A stretch of 64,000 nucleotides of DNA from contig NZ_UAUI01000006.1 in NCBI RefSeq assembly GCF_900455735.1, forward strand, positions 1-64,000. The letters run 5' to 3'. Shown here in pieces: positions 18,707 through 27,933 of the stretch. Under the pieces are notes generated by a model, which was given only the letters and a program-made list of their open reading frames with translations, made no database searches and was not told where the DNA came from. Made by a program: the position numbers and the translations under genes. Source of the stretch: Rhodococcus wratislaviensis. GTDB taxonomy: Bacteria > Actinomycetota > Actinomycetes > Mycobacteriales > Mycobacteriaceae. Each line of letters starts with the position of its first letter. Within the stretch, counting starts at the first letter, position 1.

Positions 18707-19408
18707 TCAGAGCATCTCCAGCCCGGCGGGCTTTCGGCGGACGTGCACGCGATAGCGCACGTCGAGAGCCACGCCGGGTGTCTGCGCGAACGCCTTCGAT
18801 GCCGTCTTCCCGGTGAACTCGATACCGAGCACACCGCGCAACGATTCCCGATCCGGGAAACGCCATCGTGTCTCCACGCGCACCAGGTCGAACCCCTGCG
18901 CCGCGAAGAAGGCCTCGACGGCCGCCGGGTTGTACTGCGGCAGGTCGGCCCGCATCCACTCGCCGTACGGATGGGCTGTGGCGTCGAGATCCACCACCAC
19001 CAGCGCGCCGCCCGGGCGCAGCACACGCATCGCCTCGCAGATTCCGCGGCCGCAGCCGGGACCGAAGAAATAAGCAGTCCGCGCGTGCACGACGTCCACG
19101 CTCGCGTCACCGAGGGGTATGCCCTCGGCCGAGCCCTCGATCACCCGGACGTTCGGCAGGTGCCCCACGCGGGTGCGGGCACGTTCCAGCAGGGGCGGAT
19201 GCGGCTCGACTCCGTAGACCGTGGCCGCCGACTCGGCGAAGACCGGCAGGTGGAAGCCGGAACCGCAGCCCACATCGGCGACGGCGCCGCCCGTCCAGTC
19301 CACGGCCCCGCGCAGGTGCCGGAAGATCGCCCCGTCCACGTCCTGGGCACGATTCTCGACCTCGTACCACTCGGGCCAGTGCCAGATGTTCGGGCTGGGG
19401 ATGGTCAC
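18707..19408 (-). CDS. Class I SAM-dependent methyltransferase
   Basis: A 233-residue soluble enzyme. The SAM-binding motif I is VADVGCGSGFHLPVFAESAA, followed by the acidic loop VYGVEPHPPLLERAR, motif II/III SVDVVHARTAYFFGPGCG, and VLRPGGALVVVDLDATAHP. The fold is that of a UbiE/Methyltransf_11-like enzyme; the substrate is not evident. The GTG start at 19408 is 10 bases downstream of cdsA, and the gene probably shares the pyrH-frr-cdsA transcript. It is convergent, with a 9-base gap, with the CoA-ester lyase. Confidence 0.88.
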   Translation of the reverse strand: MTIPSPNIWHWPEWYEVENRAQDVDGAIFRHLRGAVDWTGGAVADVGCGSGFHLPVFAESAATVYGVEPHPPLLERARTRVGHLPNVRVIEGSAEGIPLGDASVDVVHARTAYFFGPGCGRGICEAMRVLRPGGALVVVDLDATAHPYGEWMRADLPQYNPAAVEAFFAAQGFDLVRVETRWRFPDRESLRGVLGIEFTGKTASKAFAQTPGVALDVRYRVHVRRKPAGLEML

Positions 19409-19418
19409 GGCAGGACGG

Positions 19419-20345
19419 TCAGACGAGGACCGTGAGCACCAGCCACGTCACGAACGCCGACGGCAGCAGGGAATCGAGACGGTCCATGATGCCCCCGTGC
19501 CCGGGGAGCAAAGTGCCCATGTCCTTGATGCGGAGTTCTCGCTTGACCTGGGATTCGATGAGATCGCCGAGCGTGGCGGTGACCACCAGGACAACGCCGA
19601 GGAGCACGCCGATCATCGAGTTCTCGTCGAGGATCAGGGTGACCGTGAGCAGGCTGCCGATGACGCAGAACAGCAGCGAACCGAAGAACCCTTCCCACGA
19701 CTTCTTGGGGCTGATCGCCGGCACCATCGGATGCTTGCCGAACAGCACACCCGCCGCGTAGCCGCCCACGTCGGAGCAGACAACGCCGATCATCAGGCAC
19801 AGCACCCGCCCGGCGCCGTCGTCCTGCAACACCATCAGCACGGCGAACGACGCCAGCAACGGGATCCAGGAGGCGACGAACACGGTGATCGCCGTGTCCC
19901 GGAGGAAATTCTGTGGTGCCGCCTTCAGCCCGTGGTCGAACAGGCGCCAGACCATGCAGACGAGCACCGTCCCCGCGAATGCACTGAGCACCCCCACCGG
20001 GCCGAACGGCCAGCCGAGCCACAGGATCGCCTGACCGCCCGCGAGCAGCGGGATCCGGGGTGCGCTGATCCCGGCCTCACGCAGACGCTTGGTGACCTCC
20101 CACGTGGCCACGGCCATCGCGACGGCCACCACGCCGATCCACACCAGCGGCACGTAGACGAGGATCAGGATCAGCGCGACGCCGAGACCGACGCCCACGC
20201 CGATCGCGGCGGGAAGGTTACGCCCGGCCTTCGATTTCGCGGCCGGGGCCGCCTCCGGCGCGGGCGCACCCCCGGAGACCGGTTCCGAGGGGTCGCCCTC
20301 GGAGATGGGTCCCCCTGGGGTCCCGTGTTCTGCTGGCACGGTCAC
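19419..20345 (-). CDS. cdsA: Phosphatidate cytidylyltransferase
   Basis: A 308-residue membrane enzyme that makes CDP-diacylglycerol, the precursor of phosphatidylinositol, phosphatidylglycerol and cardiolipin. About 45 polar, Pro/Gly-rich residues precede 7-8 membrane helices. The C-terminal signature is split over VTATLGDLIESQVKRELRIK and DMGTLLPGHGGIMDRLDSLL, with the conserved acidic residues intact. It starts at GTG 20345. It follows frr with a 28-base gap, the usual frr-cdsA arrangement. Confidence 0.97.
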   Translation of the reverse strand: MTVPAEHGTPGGPISEGDPSEPVSGGAPAPEAAPAAKSKAGRNLPAAIGVGVGLGVALILILVYVPLVWIGVVAVAMAVATWEVTKRLREAGISAPRIPLLAGGQAILWLGWPFGPVGVLSAFAGTVLVCMVWRLFDHGLKAAPQNFLRDTAITVFVASWIPLLASFAVLMVLQDDGAGRVLCLMIGVVCSDVGGYAAGVLFGKHPMVPAISPKKSWEGFFGSLLFCVIGSLLTVTLILDENSMIGVLLGVVLVVTATLGDLIESQVKRELRIKDMGTLLPGHGGIMDRLDSLLPSAFVTWLVLTVLV

Positions 20346-20373
20346 TGTCCCCGATCCACTCCTCGTCTCGTGA

Positions 20374-20931
20374 CTAAACTTCCAGTAACTCGGCTTCCTT
20401 GTGCTTCACCAGTTCGTCGACCTGCGCGACGTACCGGGCGGTCGTCTTGTCGAGTTCCTTCTCGGCCCGGCCGACCTCGTCCTCGCCGGCCTCGCCGTCC
20501 TTCTGGATCCGGGACAGCTCGTCCATCGCCTTGCGGCGCACGTTGCGCACGGACACCTTCGCGTCCTCGCCCTTGGACTTGGCCTGCTTGACCAGTTCGC
20601 GGCGGCGTTCCTCGGTGAGCTGGGGTACGGAGATCCGGATCAGGTTTCCGTCGTTGGACGGGTTCACGCCCAGGTCGGAGTTCCGGATCGCCGTCTCGAT
20701 GGCGCCGAGCTGGGAGGCCTCGTACGGCTTGACGACGACCAGTCGCGCTTCCGGCACGTTGATGCTGGCGAGCTGCGTGATCGGGGTGAACGCGCCGTAG
20801 TAATCGATTCCGATGCGATTGAACATGCCGGGATTCGCGCGGCCCGTGCGGATCGATCCGAGATCGTCCTTGGCCACCGTGACAGCCTTCTCCATCTTCT
20901 CCTCGGCTTCGAAGAGAGCTTCATCAATCAC
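20374..20931 (-). CDS. frr: Ribosome recycling factor
   Basis: A 185-residue RRF, normal length. It splits post-termination ribosomes together with EF-G. The family features are the N-terminal helix with [19 protein letters not shown], the small beta domain [20 protein letters not shown], and the long C-terminal helices with [20 protein letters not shown]. It starts at GTG 20931 with GGAGGAAC upstream. It lies between pyrH (81 bases) and cdsA. Confidence 0.98.
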   Translation of the reverse strand: MIDEALFEAEEKMEKAVTVAKDDLGSIRTGRANPGMFNRIGIDYYGAFTPITQLASINVPEARLVVVKPYEASQLGAIETAIRNSDLGVNPSNDGNLIRISVPQLTEERRRELVKQAKSKGEDAKVSVRNVRRKAMDELSRIQKDGEAGEDEVGRAEKELDKTTARYVAQVDELVKHKEAELLEV

Positions 20932-21012
20932 GGCTGTTCCTCCATGTCGTTCTGCATCGATTCGTCACTGCCTCTGTTTCGAGAAAACTCTGTGTCGAGC
21001 GTGTCACTCGCG

Positions 21013-21741
21013 TCATGACTTGACGAGCGTTCCGATCTTCTCACCGGACACTGCCCGAGCGATATTCCCCTCGGTCAGCAGATTGAACACCATGATCGGC
21101 ATCTCGTTGTCCATACAGAGGCTGAACGCCGTCGCGTCGGCGACCTTGAGCCCCTGTTCGATGACCTCACGGTGCGTGATCTGCGTGTACATCGTCGCGG
21201 TCGGGTCGAGGTTCGGGTCCGCCGTGAACACGCCGTCGACGGCCTTGGCCATCAAGACGACCTCGGCGCCGATCTCGAGTGCGCGCTGCGCCGCGGTCGT
21301 GTCGGTCGAGAAGTAGGGCATGCCCATGCCGGCGCCGAAGATCACGACGCGACCCTTCTCGAGGTGACGCTGAGCGCGCAGCGGAATGTAGGGCTCCGCC
21401 ACCTGCCCCATGGTGATCGCCGTCTGCACGCGGCTGTCGATGCCCTCTTTCTCCAGGAAGTCCTGCAGAGCAAGGCAATTCATGACCGTGCCGAGCATGC
21501 CCATGTAGTCGGAACGCGCGCGGTCCAAACCTCGCTGCTGCAGTTCCGCACCACGGAAGAAGTTGCCGCCGCCGATGACCACCGCCACCTGCACCCCGGA
21601 TCGCACGACCTCGGCGATCTGTTCCGCGACCTTGGTCACCACGTCGGGGTCGAGGCCGACCTTGCCACCACCGAACATTTCTCCGCCGAGTTTGAGAAGG
21701 ACTCGATGGAATCCCGTACGTTCGTTGGCTGGTTCGGACAT
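21013..21741 (-). CDS. pyrH: UMP kinase
   Basis: A 242-residue amino-acid-kinase-fold enzyme that phosphorylates UMP to UDP. Visible: nucleotide-binding [12 protein letters not shown], glycine loop [39 protein letters not shown], and late [17 protein letters not shown]. The ATG at 21741 is preferred over one six codons upstream because GAGGAG lies 5 bases before it. In bacteria it is regulated allosterically by GTP and UTP. Confidence 0.98.
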   Translation of the reverse strand: MSEPANERTGFHRVLLKLGGEMFGGGKVGLDPDVVTKVAEQIAEVVRSGVQVAVVIGGGNFFRGAELQQRGLDRARSDYMGMLGTVMNCLALQDFLEKEGIDSRVQTAITMGQVAEPYIPLRAQRHLEKGRVVIFGAGMGMPYFSTDTTAAQRALEIGAEVVLMAKAVDGVFTADPNLDPTATMYTQITHREVIEQGLKVADATAFSLCMDNEMPIMVFNLLTEGNIARAVSGEKIGTLVKS

Positions 21742-21864
21742 TGCTCTCCTCAGTTCCACAGCACTCGTCGATTTCGACAGCGGCCGAGCGCGCCCACGCG
21801 CCTACTCGACCCATTCAGACGGCCATCTTCATCCTGCCTCATCAGGACGGTGGCGGTATACGTA

Positions 21865-21900
21865 GGCCCCGCCGGGCGAGCGCACTCGTCCGACGGGGCC
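21865..21900 (-). terminator. Hairpin downstream of tsf
   Basis: On the minus strand GGCCCCGTCGGACGAG pairs with CTCGCCCGGCGGGGCC around a TGCG loop: 14 Watson-Crick pairs, one G-U, one mismatch. It begins 15 bases after the tsf stop and should end the rpsB-tsf transcript before pyrH. Confidence 0.7.
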
Positions 21901-21915
21901 ATACGACTCACACGA

Positions 21916-22743
21916 CTAGCTCGAAGCACCGACCTCGAAGCGAACGAAGCGCTTGATGGTGACGCCGGCCTCGTCGAGGATCGCCTTGACGGACTTCTTG
22001 GAGTCCTGCACCGAGGACTGCTCGGTCAGCACGACGTCCTTGAAGTAGCCGTTGACGCGGCCTTCGATGATCTTCGGCAGAGCCTGCTCCGGCTTGCCCT
22101 CGGCGCGAGCGGTCTCCTCGGCGATGTGACGCTCGTTGGCGACGATGTCCTCGGGGACCTCGTCACGCGTGACGTACTTGGCCTTGAGCGCCGCGACCTG
22201 CATGGCGGCACCGCGAGCGGCCTCCGCAGCAGCGTCACCCTCACCGGTGTACTCGACGAGGACGCCGACGGCGGGCGGCAGGTCGGCGCTGCGCTTGTGC
22301 AGGTAGACCGCGACCGGTCCGTCGAACGAGGCGATCTTGCTCAGGACGAGCTTCTCGCCGATCTTCGCGGACTGCTCCTGGATGACGGTGTCGACCGTCT
22401 TGCCGTCGAGTTCGAGCGCCTTGAGCGCGTCGACGTCGGCGGGCTTCGCTGCCGCGGCGACCGTGACGATCGACTCGGCGAGCTTCAGGAAGTCCTCGTT
22501 CTTCGCGACGAAGTCCGTCTCGCAGTCGAGCTCGAGCAGGACGCCGTCCTTGGAAACGACCAGGCCCTCGGCCGTGGTGCGCTCGGCACGCTTGCCCACG
22601 TCCTTGGCGCCCTTGATGCGCAGCTGCTCCACAGCCTTGTCGAAGTCACCCTCGGCCTCAGCGAGAGCGTTCTTGCAGGCCATCATTCCGGAGCCGGTGA
22701 GCTCGCGGAGCCGCTTGACGTCAGCGGCGGTGTAGTTCGCCAT
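21916..22743 (-). CDS. tsf: Elongation factor Ts
   Basis: A 275-residue EF-Ts, the nucleotide exchange factor for EF-Tu. The N-terminal UBA-like domain [20 protein letters not shown] and the EF-Tu contact [16 protein letters not shown] are intact. The C-terminal dimerisation region ends [12 protein letters not shown]. The start ATG at 22743 follows rpsB by 112 bases; a hairpin lies in between. Confidence 0.98.
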   Translation of the reverse strand: MANYTAADVKRLRELTGSGMMACKNALAEAEGDFDKAVEQLRIKGAKDVGKRAERTTAEGLVVSKDGVLLELDCETDFVAKNEDFLKLAESIVTVAAAAKPADVDALKALELDGKTVDTVIQEQSAKIGEKLVLSKIASFDGPVAVYLHKRSADLPPAVGVLVEYTGEGDAAAEAARGAAMQVAALKAKYVTRDEVPEDIVANERHIAEETARAEGKPEQALPKIIEGRVNGYFKDVVLTEQSSVQDSKKSVKAILDEAGVTIKRFVRFEVGASS

Positions 22744-22810
22744 GGTGAGCGAGCCTCCTCATATGTCTGTCGGGACGTAAGTCAGGGTAGTACTCGGACC
22801 AGACCGTGAA

Positions 22811-22845
22811 ACGGCCCTGACCAAAAGATCTCTGGTCAGGGCCGT
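22811..22845 (-). terminator. Hairpin in the rpsB-tsf gap (partial terminator or attenuator)
   Basis: ACGGCCCTGACCA (22811-22823) and TGGTCAGGGCCGT (22833-22845) are perfect 13-base arms around 9 bases. It starts 11 bases past the rpsB stop and is followed on the minus strand by TTTCACGG. Because tsf is normally co-transcribed with rpsB, it may act as an attenuator or as an mRNA 3'-end stabiliser rather than a full stop. Confidence 0.55.
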
Positions 22846-22855
22846 GTGCATCGGA

Positions 22856-23740
22856 TCAGGCCTCGGTGGAGGGTGCCTCTGCTGCGGGGGCCTCGGCAGC
22901 CGGAGCCGCCTGTGCCTCAGCTGCGGGAGCGGCCTCTGCGGCGGGCGCTGCCTCAGCGGCGGGCGCTGCCTGCGAGAGCAGTTCCTGCTCCCACTCGGCG
23001 AGGGGTTCGCCGGCGCCGGCCTCGGGCTTCGCGTCCTTGTCGGCGCTCAGTCCGGCACGGGCCTGCACGCCCTCGGCCACCGCGGAAGCGACGACCTTGG
23101 TGAGCAGGGCGGCGCTGCGGATGGCGTCGTCGTTGCCCGGGATCGGGTAGTCGACGAGGTCGGGGTCGCAGTTGGTGTCCAGGATCGCGATGACCGGGAT
23201 GTTCAGCTTGCGAGCCTCGGCAACGGCCAGGTGCTCCTTGTTGGTGTCGACGACCCACACCGCGGAGGGGACCTTGGCCATGTCGCGGATACCACCGAGA
23301 GTGCGGTCCAGCTTGGTCATCTCACGCGTGAGCATGAGGATTTCCTTCTTGGTGCGACCCTCGAAACCACCGGTCTGCTCCATGGCCTCGAGCTCCTTGA
23401 GGCGGAGAAGACGCTTGTGGACGGTGGTGAAGTTGGTGAGCATGCCGCCGAGCCAACGCTGGTTGACGTAGGGCATCCCGACGCGAGTGGCCTCGGCCGC
23501 GATGGATTCCTGGGCCTGCTTCTTCGTGCCGACGAAGAGGACGGTGCCGCCGTGGGCAACGGTCTCCTTGACGAACTCGTACGCCTTGTCGATGTACGTC
23601 AGCGTCTGCTGCAAGTCGATGATGTAGATGCCGTTGCGGTCGGTGAAGATGAAACGCTTCATCTTCGGATTCCAACGACGGGTCTGGTGACCGAAGTGCG
23701 TGCCGCTGTCGAGCAGCTGCTTCATTGTTACGACAGCCAT
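22856..23740 (-). CDS. rpsB: 30S ribosomal protein S2 with Ala/Pro/Glu-rich tail
   Basis: A 294-residue S2. The first ~240 residues are canonical: [78 protein letters not shown]. After [12 protein letters not shown] the last ~45 residues are a low-complexity tail of repeated PAAEA-like units. The ATG at 23740 matches the family start ([10 protein letters not shown]); an in-frame ATG 19 codons upstream gives an unlikely extension. First gene of the rpsB-tsf operon. Confidence 0.98.
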   Translation of the reverse strand: MAVVTMKQLLDSGTHFGHQTRRWNPKMKRFIFTDRNGIYIIDLQQTLTYIDKAYEFVKETVAHGGTVLFVGTKKQAQESIAAEATRVGMPYVNQRWLGGMLTNFTTVHKRLLRLKELEAMEQTGGFEGRTKKEILMLTREMTKLDRTLGGIRDMAKVPSAVWVVDTNKEHLAVAEARKLNIPVIAILDTNCDPDLVDYPIPGNDDAIRSAALLTKVVASAVAEGVQARAGLSADKDAKPEAGAGEPLAEWEQELLSQAAPAAEAAPAAEAAPAAEAQAAPAAEAPAAEAPSTEA

Positions 23741-24058
23741 GGCTGTGTATCTCTCTTTCATTGCCGGTTGATGCAGAGCATCTCGGGGACGCTCCACCCT
23801 GGCGCCCGCAGACCATCGGACTCACACCGAGATGCGAGACCAGCCGATGGCCGATAACCTGCGCGGGCGCGCGAAGTCGGACTGTGGGAGCACAGACCGC
23901 TCGATCAGTGTACGGCCTCCACGCCGAACGCCCTAACCGCCCCTGCCACACCGCGGCCGCGCGTGCAAGGGTTTTGCGGGATCTGTGGACAAAGCGCATT
24001 CGATCCACATTCTCGTCCCTGCCCGTTCATCGGCCCGGACGTGCGGGATCGTTCATCC
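23741..24058 (+). other. 318-base gap, divergent promoter region of rpsB and the M23 gene
   Basis: No convincing ORF, RNA gene or repeat was seen here. It must contain the rpsB promoter (minus) and the promoter of the M23 peptidase gene (plus). Ribosome-dense leader elements were looked for but none was recognised. Confidence 0.5.
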
Positions 24059-24586
24059 ATGACGAAGTTCGGGGCGATCGTGCGGGCGCTCACGGCGGCT
24101 GCCACGGCGTCCACGCTGCTGACCGCCGCGGCGCTCGTCGCCCCGCCCGCCGATGCCGCGCCGACCGGTGATTTCGACTGGCCGCTGCACCCACGACCGC
24201 GGGTGGTCCGGGCGTTCGACAACCCCGAGCGCGACTGGCTTCCCGGCCATCGCGGCGTGGATCTGGGCGGCGTGCCCGACGAGGCCGTCCTGTCCGCGGG
24301 GGCGGGTGTGGTGGTGTTCGCCGGCACGGTGGCGGGCAAGCCCGTCGTGTCCGTCGACCACCCGGGTGGGCTCCGCACCACATACGAACCGGTGACCGCT
24401 CGGGTCACCCCCGGACTGCGCGTCGGCCGTGGCACCGTCCTCGGCACGCTCGAACCCGGGCATCCGGGCTGCATCGCACCCGTCGCCGCGTGCCTGCACT
24501 GGGGTCTTCGCCGCGACCGCGAGTATCTCGACCCGCTCGGACTCGTCCGCGTGGCGCCGGTACGGCTCGAACCCGTCGGCGGCTAG
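24059..24586 (+). CDS. Secreted M23 (LytM) family metallopeptidase
   Basis: A 175-residue exported protein. A signal peptide (basic start, hydrophobic TASTLLTAAALVAPPADA) is followed by a compact LytM domain. Zinc-site residues are visible in GHRGVDLGG (His and Asp) and the final CLHWGLRRD. A Cys pair near CIAPVAAC may form a disulphide. The ATG at 24059 is chosen because it precedes the signal peptide; an in-frame ATG 32 codons upstream gives an improbable leader. It may cut peptidoglycan cross-bridges, or be an inactive activator, since the domain is short. It overlaps tail-to-tail with the MinD-like gene. Confidence 0.87.
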   Translation: MTKFGAIVRALTAAATASTLLTAAALVAPPADAAPTGDFDWPLHPRPRVVRAFDNPERDWLPGHRGVDLGGVPDEAVLSAGAGVVVFAGTVAGKPVVSVDHPGGLRTTYEPVTARVTPGLRVGRGTVLGTLEPGHPGCIAPVAACLHWGLRRDREYLDPLGLVRVAPVRLEPVGG

Positions 24587-25671
24587 CGCCACTCCGCGAC
24601 GGCGTGCCTGCCTGCCGACTCCGGGAAGTCGTCCGCGACCATCGCCGCGAGTTCGACGAACGCCTTCCGCGTCGCCGGACGCAGCAGATCCAGATCCACC
24701 ACCGAACCCTCGGCGAGGTGCTCGTCGAACGGCACCACCTTCACGGCCCGGCACCGGAGCAGGAAGTGATTGGTCAGTTCCGTCATGGCGATCGTGCTCG
24801 AGCCGGGCCGGGCGGCACTGATCACGACGACCGTCCGCGACACCAGATGCCCGTAGCCGTGGTGCTGCAACCAGTCCAGCGTGGCGGCGGCACTGCGGGC
24901 GCCGTCTATGGCCGGCGAGCTCACCAGCACCAGGGAATTGGCGAGCTGCAGAACGCCGTTCATCGCCGAATGCATGATCCCGGTGCCGCAGTCGGTGAGG
25001 ATGATGTTGTAGTACACCTGCAGGATGTCGATCACCCGCCGGTAGTCGTCCTCGCTGAACGCCTCGGAGATCGCCGGATCCTGTTCGCTCGCGAGCACCT
25101 CGAGACGGCTCGGCGCCTGCGACGTGTGGGCCCGCACATCCGAGTAGCGCCGGATGGTCGACTCCGCCGCGATGAGATCACGGACGGTCGAATGCGTCTG
25201 CAGGGGTACGCGTTGCGCGAGTGTCCCGAAGTCGGGGTTGGCGTCGACGGCGATCACGCAGTCGCCGCGCAGTGACGCGAACGTCGATCCCAGCCCGATC
25301 GTGGTCGTCGTCTTGCCGACACCGCCCTTCAAGGACAGGAAGGCAATGCGATAGTCCCCCTGGATCGGCTGCCGGATGCGGTCCAGCAGTGCCGCTTCGC
25401 GCGCCTCCCCTGCCGACTCCCCTGGATTCACCGATCCCCCGGTGAGCCGGTGCAGTCCGCGGCGCCACCCTCGGCTCGGCGCCTTGTGTGACCGTTCGAG
25501 GAGAGCATCCGCCACCAGATCCTGACTGGTCACCTGATGCCGGCTCGGCTCCGGGGCCGGACCCTCCCAGGATTGCTGCCCCCACGGATCGGCGGCGGTG
25601 TCGCCCAGCGGGGCGCCGCCACCGTCGTTCAGCCAGGACGGCTGCGGTCGAGTCAAGTCTTCGCGGTCCAC
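24583..25671 (-). CDS. MinD/ParA-like ATPase
   Basis: A 362-residue protein. The first ~105 residues are polar and low in complexity (WLNDGGGAPLGDTAADPW). The ATPase domain follows: deviant Walker A FLSLKGGVGKTTTTIGLGST, switch I VIAVDANPDFGTLAQRVP, and Walker B-like NIILTDCGTGIMHSAMNG. This layout, a long N-terminus plus a MinD fold, is like the ATPases near mycobacterial type VII secretion loci (EspI-like) and other polar-positioning factors. No ParB, MinC or ESX gene is nearby. It starts at GTG 25671 with GGGGGAAACA upstream, 62 bases after xerC. Confidence 0.85.
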   Translation of the reverse strand: MDREDLTRPQPSWLNDGGGAPLGDTAADPWGQQSWEGPAPEPSRHQVTSQDLVADALLERSHKAPSRGWRRGLHRLTGGSVNPGESAGEAREAALLDRIRQPIQGDYRIAFLSLKGGVGKTTTTIGLGSTFASLRGDCVIAVDANPDFGTLAQRVPLQTHSTVRDLIAAESTIRRYSDVRAHTSQAPSRLEVLASEQDPAISEAFSEDDYRRVIDILQVYYNIILTDCGTGIMHSAMNGVLQLANSLVLVSSPAIDGARSAAATLDWLQHHGYGHLVSRTVVVISAARPGSSTIAMTELTNHFLLRCRAVKVVPFDEHLAEGSVVDLDLLRPATRKAFVELAAMVADDFPESAGRHAVAEWR

Positions 25672-25733
25672 TGTTTCCCCCGGGATAGTGCAGAAACAAC
25701 TGCAGATTCGTGGCGCGACGCTACCAAACCGGG

Positions 25734-26660
25734 TCAGGCCCGGGGATGTGCCTGATCGTGCACCGCACGGAGCCGCGCCACGGACACATGGGTGTAGAGC
25801 TGGGTGGTCGCGAGGCTCGCGTGGCCGAGGAGTTCCTGCACGACGCGCAGGTCCGCTCCGCCTTCGAGGAGGTGTGTGGCCGCCGTGTGGCGCAGGCCGT
25901 GCGGGCTCAGGTTCGGTGCGCCGGGGACCGCGGACAGAACCTCGTGGACGACGCTGCGCGCCTGCCGTTGGTCCAGCCGCTTCCCTCGTTTGCCCAGGAG
26001 AAGCGCCTGCCCGGAACTGTCCGTCGCGACCGCGGGCCTGCCGACGTGCAACCAGAGGTCCACGGCGTCGGCCGCCGGTTTCCCGTACGGCACGGAGCGC
26101 TCCTTGTCGCCCTTGCCGATCACGCGCAGCAGCCGCCGTTCGCGATCCACCGAACCGAGGTCGAGGCCGCACAGCTCCCCCACCCGTATTCCGGTCGCAT
26201 AGAGCAGTTCGACGATGAGCCGGTCGCGCAGGGCGATCGGATCGTTCTGCTGCGCGCCCGATTCGGCGGCGTCCATCACGTCGGCCGCCTGCGACTGCCG
26301 CAGCACCGGGGGCAGCGTGCGGTGGGCCTTCGCGGCACCCAGCCGGGCGCCCGGATCGGTGGCGATGCGCCGGGTCCGCAGCAGCCAGGCTGTGAAGTTG
26401 CGCACCGAGGACGTCCGCCGGGCGAGGGTCGTCCGGGCGATGCCGGCCGCGGACTGGCCCGCGAGCCACGACCGGAGCGCCTGGATGTCGAGCTCGCCGA
26501 GGTGTGCCTCCGGCGACGTCGACAGCCAGTGCCGCAGCAGCGACTTCGCGTCCGCGACGTATGCCTTCACGGTGTGCTGCGATCGGCCGCGTTCGAGTCC
26601 GAGATGCCGCGCGTACTCCTCGAGTACCAGCTCCAACGGTGCCGGCAGGTCGCTGCTCAT
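25734..26660 (-). CDS. xerC: Tyrosine recombinase XerC
   Basis: A 308-residue integrase-fold recombinase that, with XerD, resolves chromosome dimers at dif. The N-terminal SAM-like DNA-binding domain includes [20 protein letters not shown]. The catalytic domain shows the first arginine in [17 protein letters not shown], a lysine in [12 protein letters not shown], HxxR in [18 protein letters not shown], and the nucleophile tyrosine in [14 protein letters not shown]. The ATG at 26660 fits family length; another ATG 12 codons upstream is less likely. Its place near rpsB is also that of mycobacterial xerC, so it is a housekeeping gene rather than a phage integrase. Confidence 0.95.
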   Translation of the reverse strand: MSSDLPAPLELVLEEYARHLGLERGRSQHTVKAYVADAKSLLRHWLSTSPEAHLGELDIQALRSWLAGQSAAGIARTTLARRTSSVRNFTAWLLRTRRIATDPGARLGAAKAHRTLPPVLRQSQAADVMDAAESGAQQNDPIALRDRLIVELLYATGIRVGELCGLDLGSVDRERRLLRVIGKGDKERSVPYGKPAADAVDLWLHVGRPAVATDSSGQALLLGKRGKRLDQRQARSVVHEVLSAVPGAPNLSPHGLRHTAATHLLEGGADLRVVQELLGHASLATTQLYTHVSVARLRAVHDQAHPRA

Positions 26661-26709
26661 AGAGGCAACAGTCGACTCGGGCGGGAGATAAATCAAGCAG
26701 CCGCGCCGC

Positions 26710-26724
26710 TAGAGTTCTTTTGTG
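26710..26724 (+). promoter_or_regulatory. Putative -10 box for a leaderless transcript
   Basis: TAGAGT at 26710-26715 fits the TANNNT consensus and ends 6 bases before the GTG at 26722. No Shine-Dalgarno lies in between, so the transcript probably begins at or next to the start codon. Confidence 0.45.
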
Positions 26725-27915
26725 CAGCGAACGATCTCCATTCCCATGTTGTGTGTCCTGGCCTTACTGTCCGCGATCGCCCCGCTGGCCACCGACATGT
26801 ACCTCCCCGGTCTCCCCCTGATGACGGAGAGCCTGAACACGTCGGCGCCGAGCGTGCAGCTGACATTGACCACGTTCATGGCCGGGCTCGGAATCGGTCA
26901 GCTCGTCGTCGGACCGCTGTCGGACGGCCTCGGGCGCCGGCGTCTGCTGATCGGCGCCACGGTCGTCACGACCCTCGCCGCGATGGCCTGCGCAGTCGCG
27001 CCGACCGTCGAAACCCTCATCGCTGCACGACTTTTCCAGGGGCTGAGCGGTGGCGCGGCGATCGTGCTCGCGCGCGCCTGCATTGCCGACCGCGCGCGCG
27101 GAGACAGCGCAGCCCGGCTGTTCAGCATCATGATGATCATCGGCGGGGTCGCGCCGGTCGTCGCACCGCTGATGGGTGGCGCCCTGCTCGGCCCGGTCGG
27201 CTGGCGAGGGATCTTCTGGGTTCTCACCGCCGCCGGTGTGGTGATGTTCGCGGGAGTGCTGATCCTCGTCCCGGAGACGCTTCCGGAGGAGAACCGGCAC
27301 GGCGGCGGGCTCACTGCACTCGTCCGGAATCTGCGTTACGTCGTCGGCAATCGCGTCTACCTGGGTTACGCGTTCACGTTCATGTTCGGGTTCGTCGCGC
27401 TCTTCTCGTACATCTCCGCGTCCCCGTTCGTCGTGCAGAACGTCCTCGGGCTCAGCCCGGGGCAGTTCTCCATCGTGTTCGCGGTGAATGCCGCGGGCAT
27501 GGTGGGCGCCGCGATCGTGAACACCCGGCTCGTGGGCACGTTCCATGCCCGGCAGCTGCTGGGGTTCGGGGTCACGCTGCTCCTGGCAGCGGGCGTCGTG
27601 CTGCTGCTCGCCGCGACGCTGATCGATTCGCCGCCCTGGTGGGCGATCCTGGTTCCGCTGTTCGTCTCGGTGTCGAGCATCGGTTTCGTGATGGGCAATG
27701 CGACGGCGCTGGCTCAGGGCGAGGTGACCAAGGCGTCCGGCACCGGGTCCGCGCTCCTCGGCGCCGGCCAGTTCGGCCTCGCCGCGGTGGTCTCGCCGCT
27801 CGTCGGCATCGCCGGCCCCGACACCGCGGTCCCGATGGCCGTCGCGATCCCGTCCGCGGGCGCCGTGGCGATGCTGTCGCTGCTGGTGCTGACGCGGCGG
27901 ACGCACATCTCGTAG
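26722..27915 (+). CDS. Bcr/CflA-family drug efflux MFS transporter
   Basis: A 397-residue, 12-helix major facilitator protein. The first helix carries the Bcr/CflA hallmark LSAIAPLATDMYLPGLPLM. The loop 2-3 motif GPLSDGLGRRRLLIGATVVT and the motif C region GGVAPVVAPLMGGALL mark it as a drug:proton antiporter. Substrates cannot be told. The GTG at 26722 appears leaderless. Divergent from xerC and convergent with the siderophore reductase. Confidence 0.9.
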   Translation: MQRTISIPMLCVLALLSAIAPLATDMYLPGLPLMTESLNTSAPSVQLTLTTFMAGLGIGQLVVGPLSDGLGRRRLLIGATVVTTLAAMACAVAPTVETLIAARLFQGLSGGAAIVLARACIADRARGDSAARLFSIMMIIGGVAPVVAPLMGGALLGPVGWRGIFWVLTAAGVVMFAGVLILVPETLPEENRHGGGLTALVRNLRYVVGNRVYLGYAFTFMFGFVALFSYISASPFVVQNVLGLSPGQFSIVFAVNAAGMVGAAIVNTRLVGTFHARQLLGFGVTLLLAAGVVLLLAATLIDSPPWWAILVPLFVSVSSIGFVMGNATALAQGEVTKASGTGSALLGAGQFGLAAVVSPLVGIAGPDTAVPMAVAIPSAGAVAMLSLLVLTRRTHIS

Positions 27916-27927
27916 CACGTCCGCCGC
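27894..27927. terminator. Hairpin between convergent MFS and siderophore-reductase genes
   Basis: GCGGCGGACG (27894-27903) and CGTCCGCCGC (27918-27927) are perfect arms around 14 bases that contain the MFS stop codon. Placement between convergent genes suggests a shared terminator. Confidence 0.55.
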
Positions 27928-27933
27928 ACCGGG

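Noticed and set aside
22866-22990. Repeat tract in the rpsB 3' end as a CRISPR or mobile repeat
   Set aside because: The units are imperfect, in frame and encode the Ala/Pro/Glu tail of S2.
25734-26660. XerC as a phage or island integrase
   Set aside because: No attachment repeats, tRNA or phage genes; its neighbourhood is that of housekeeping xerC.
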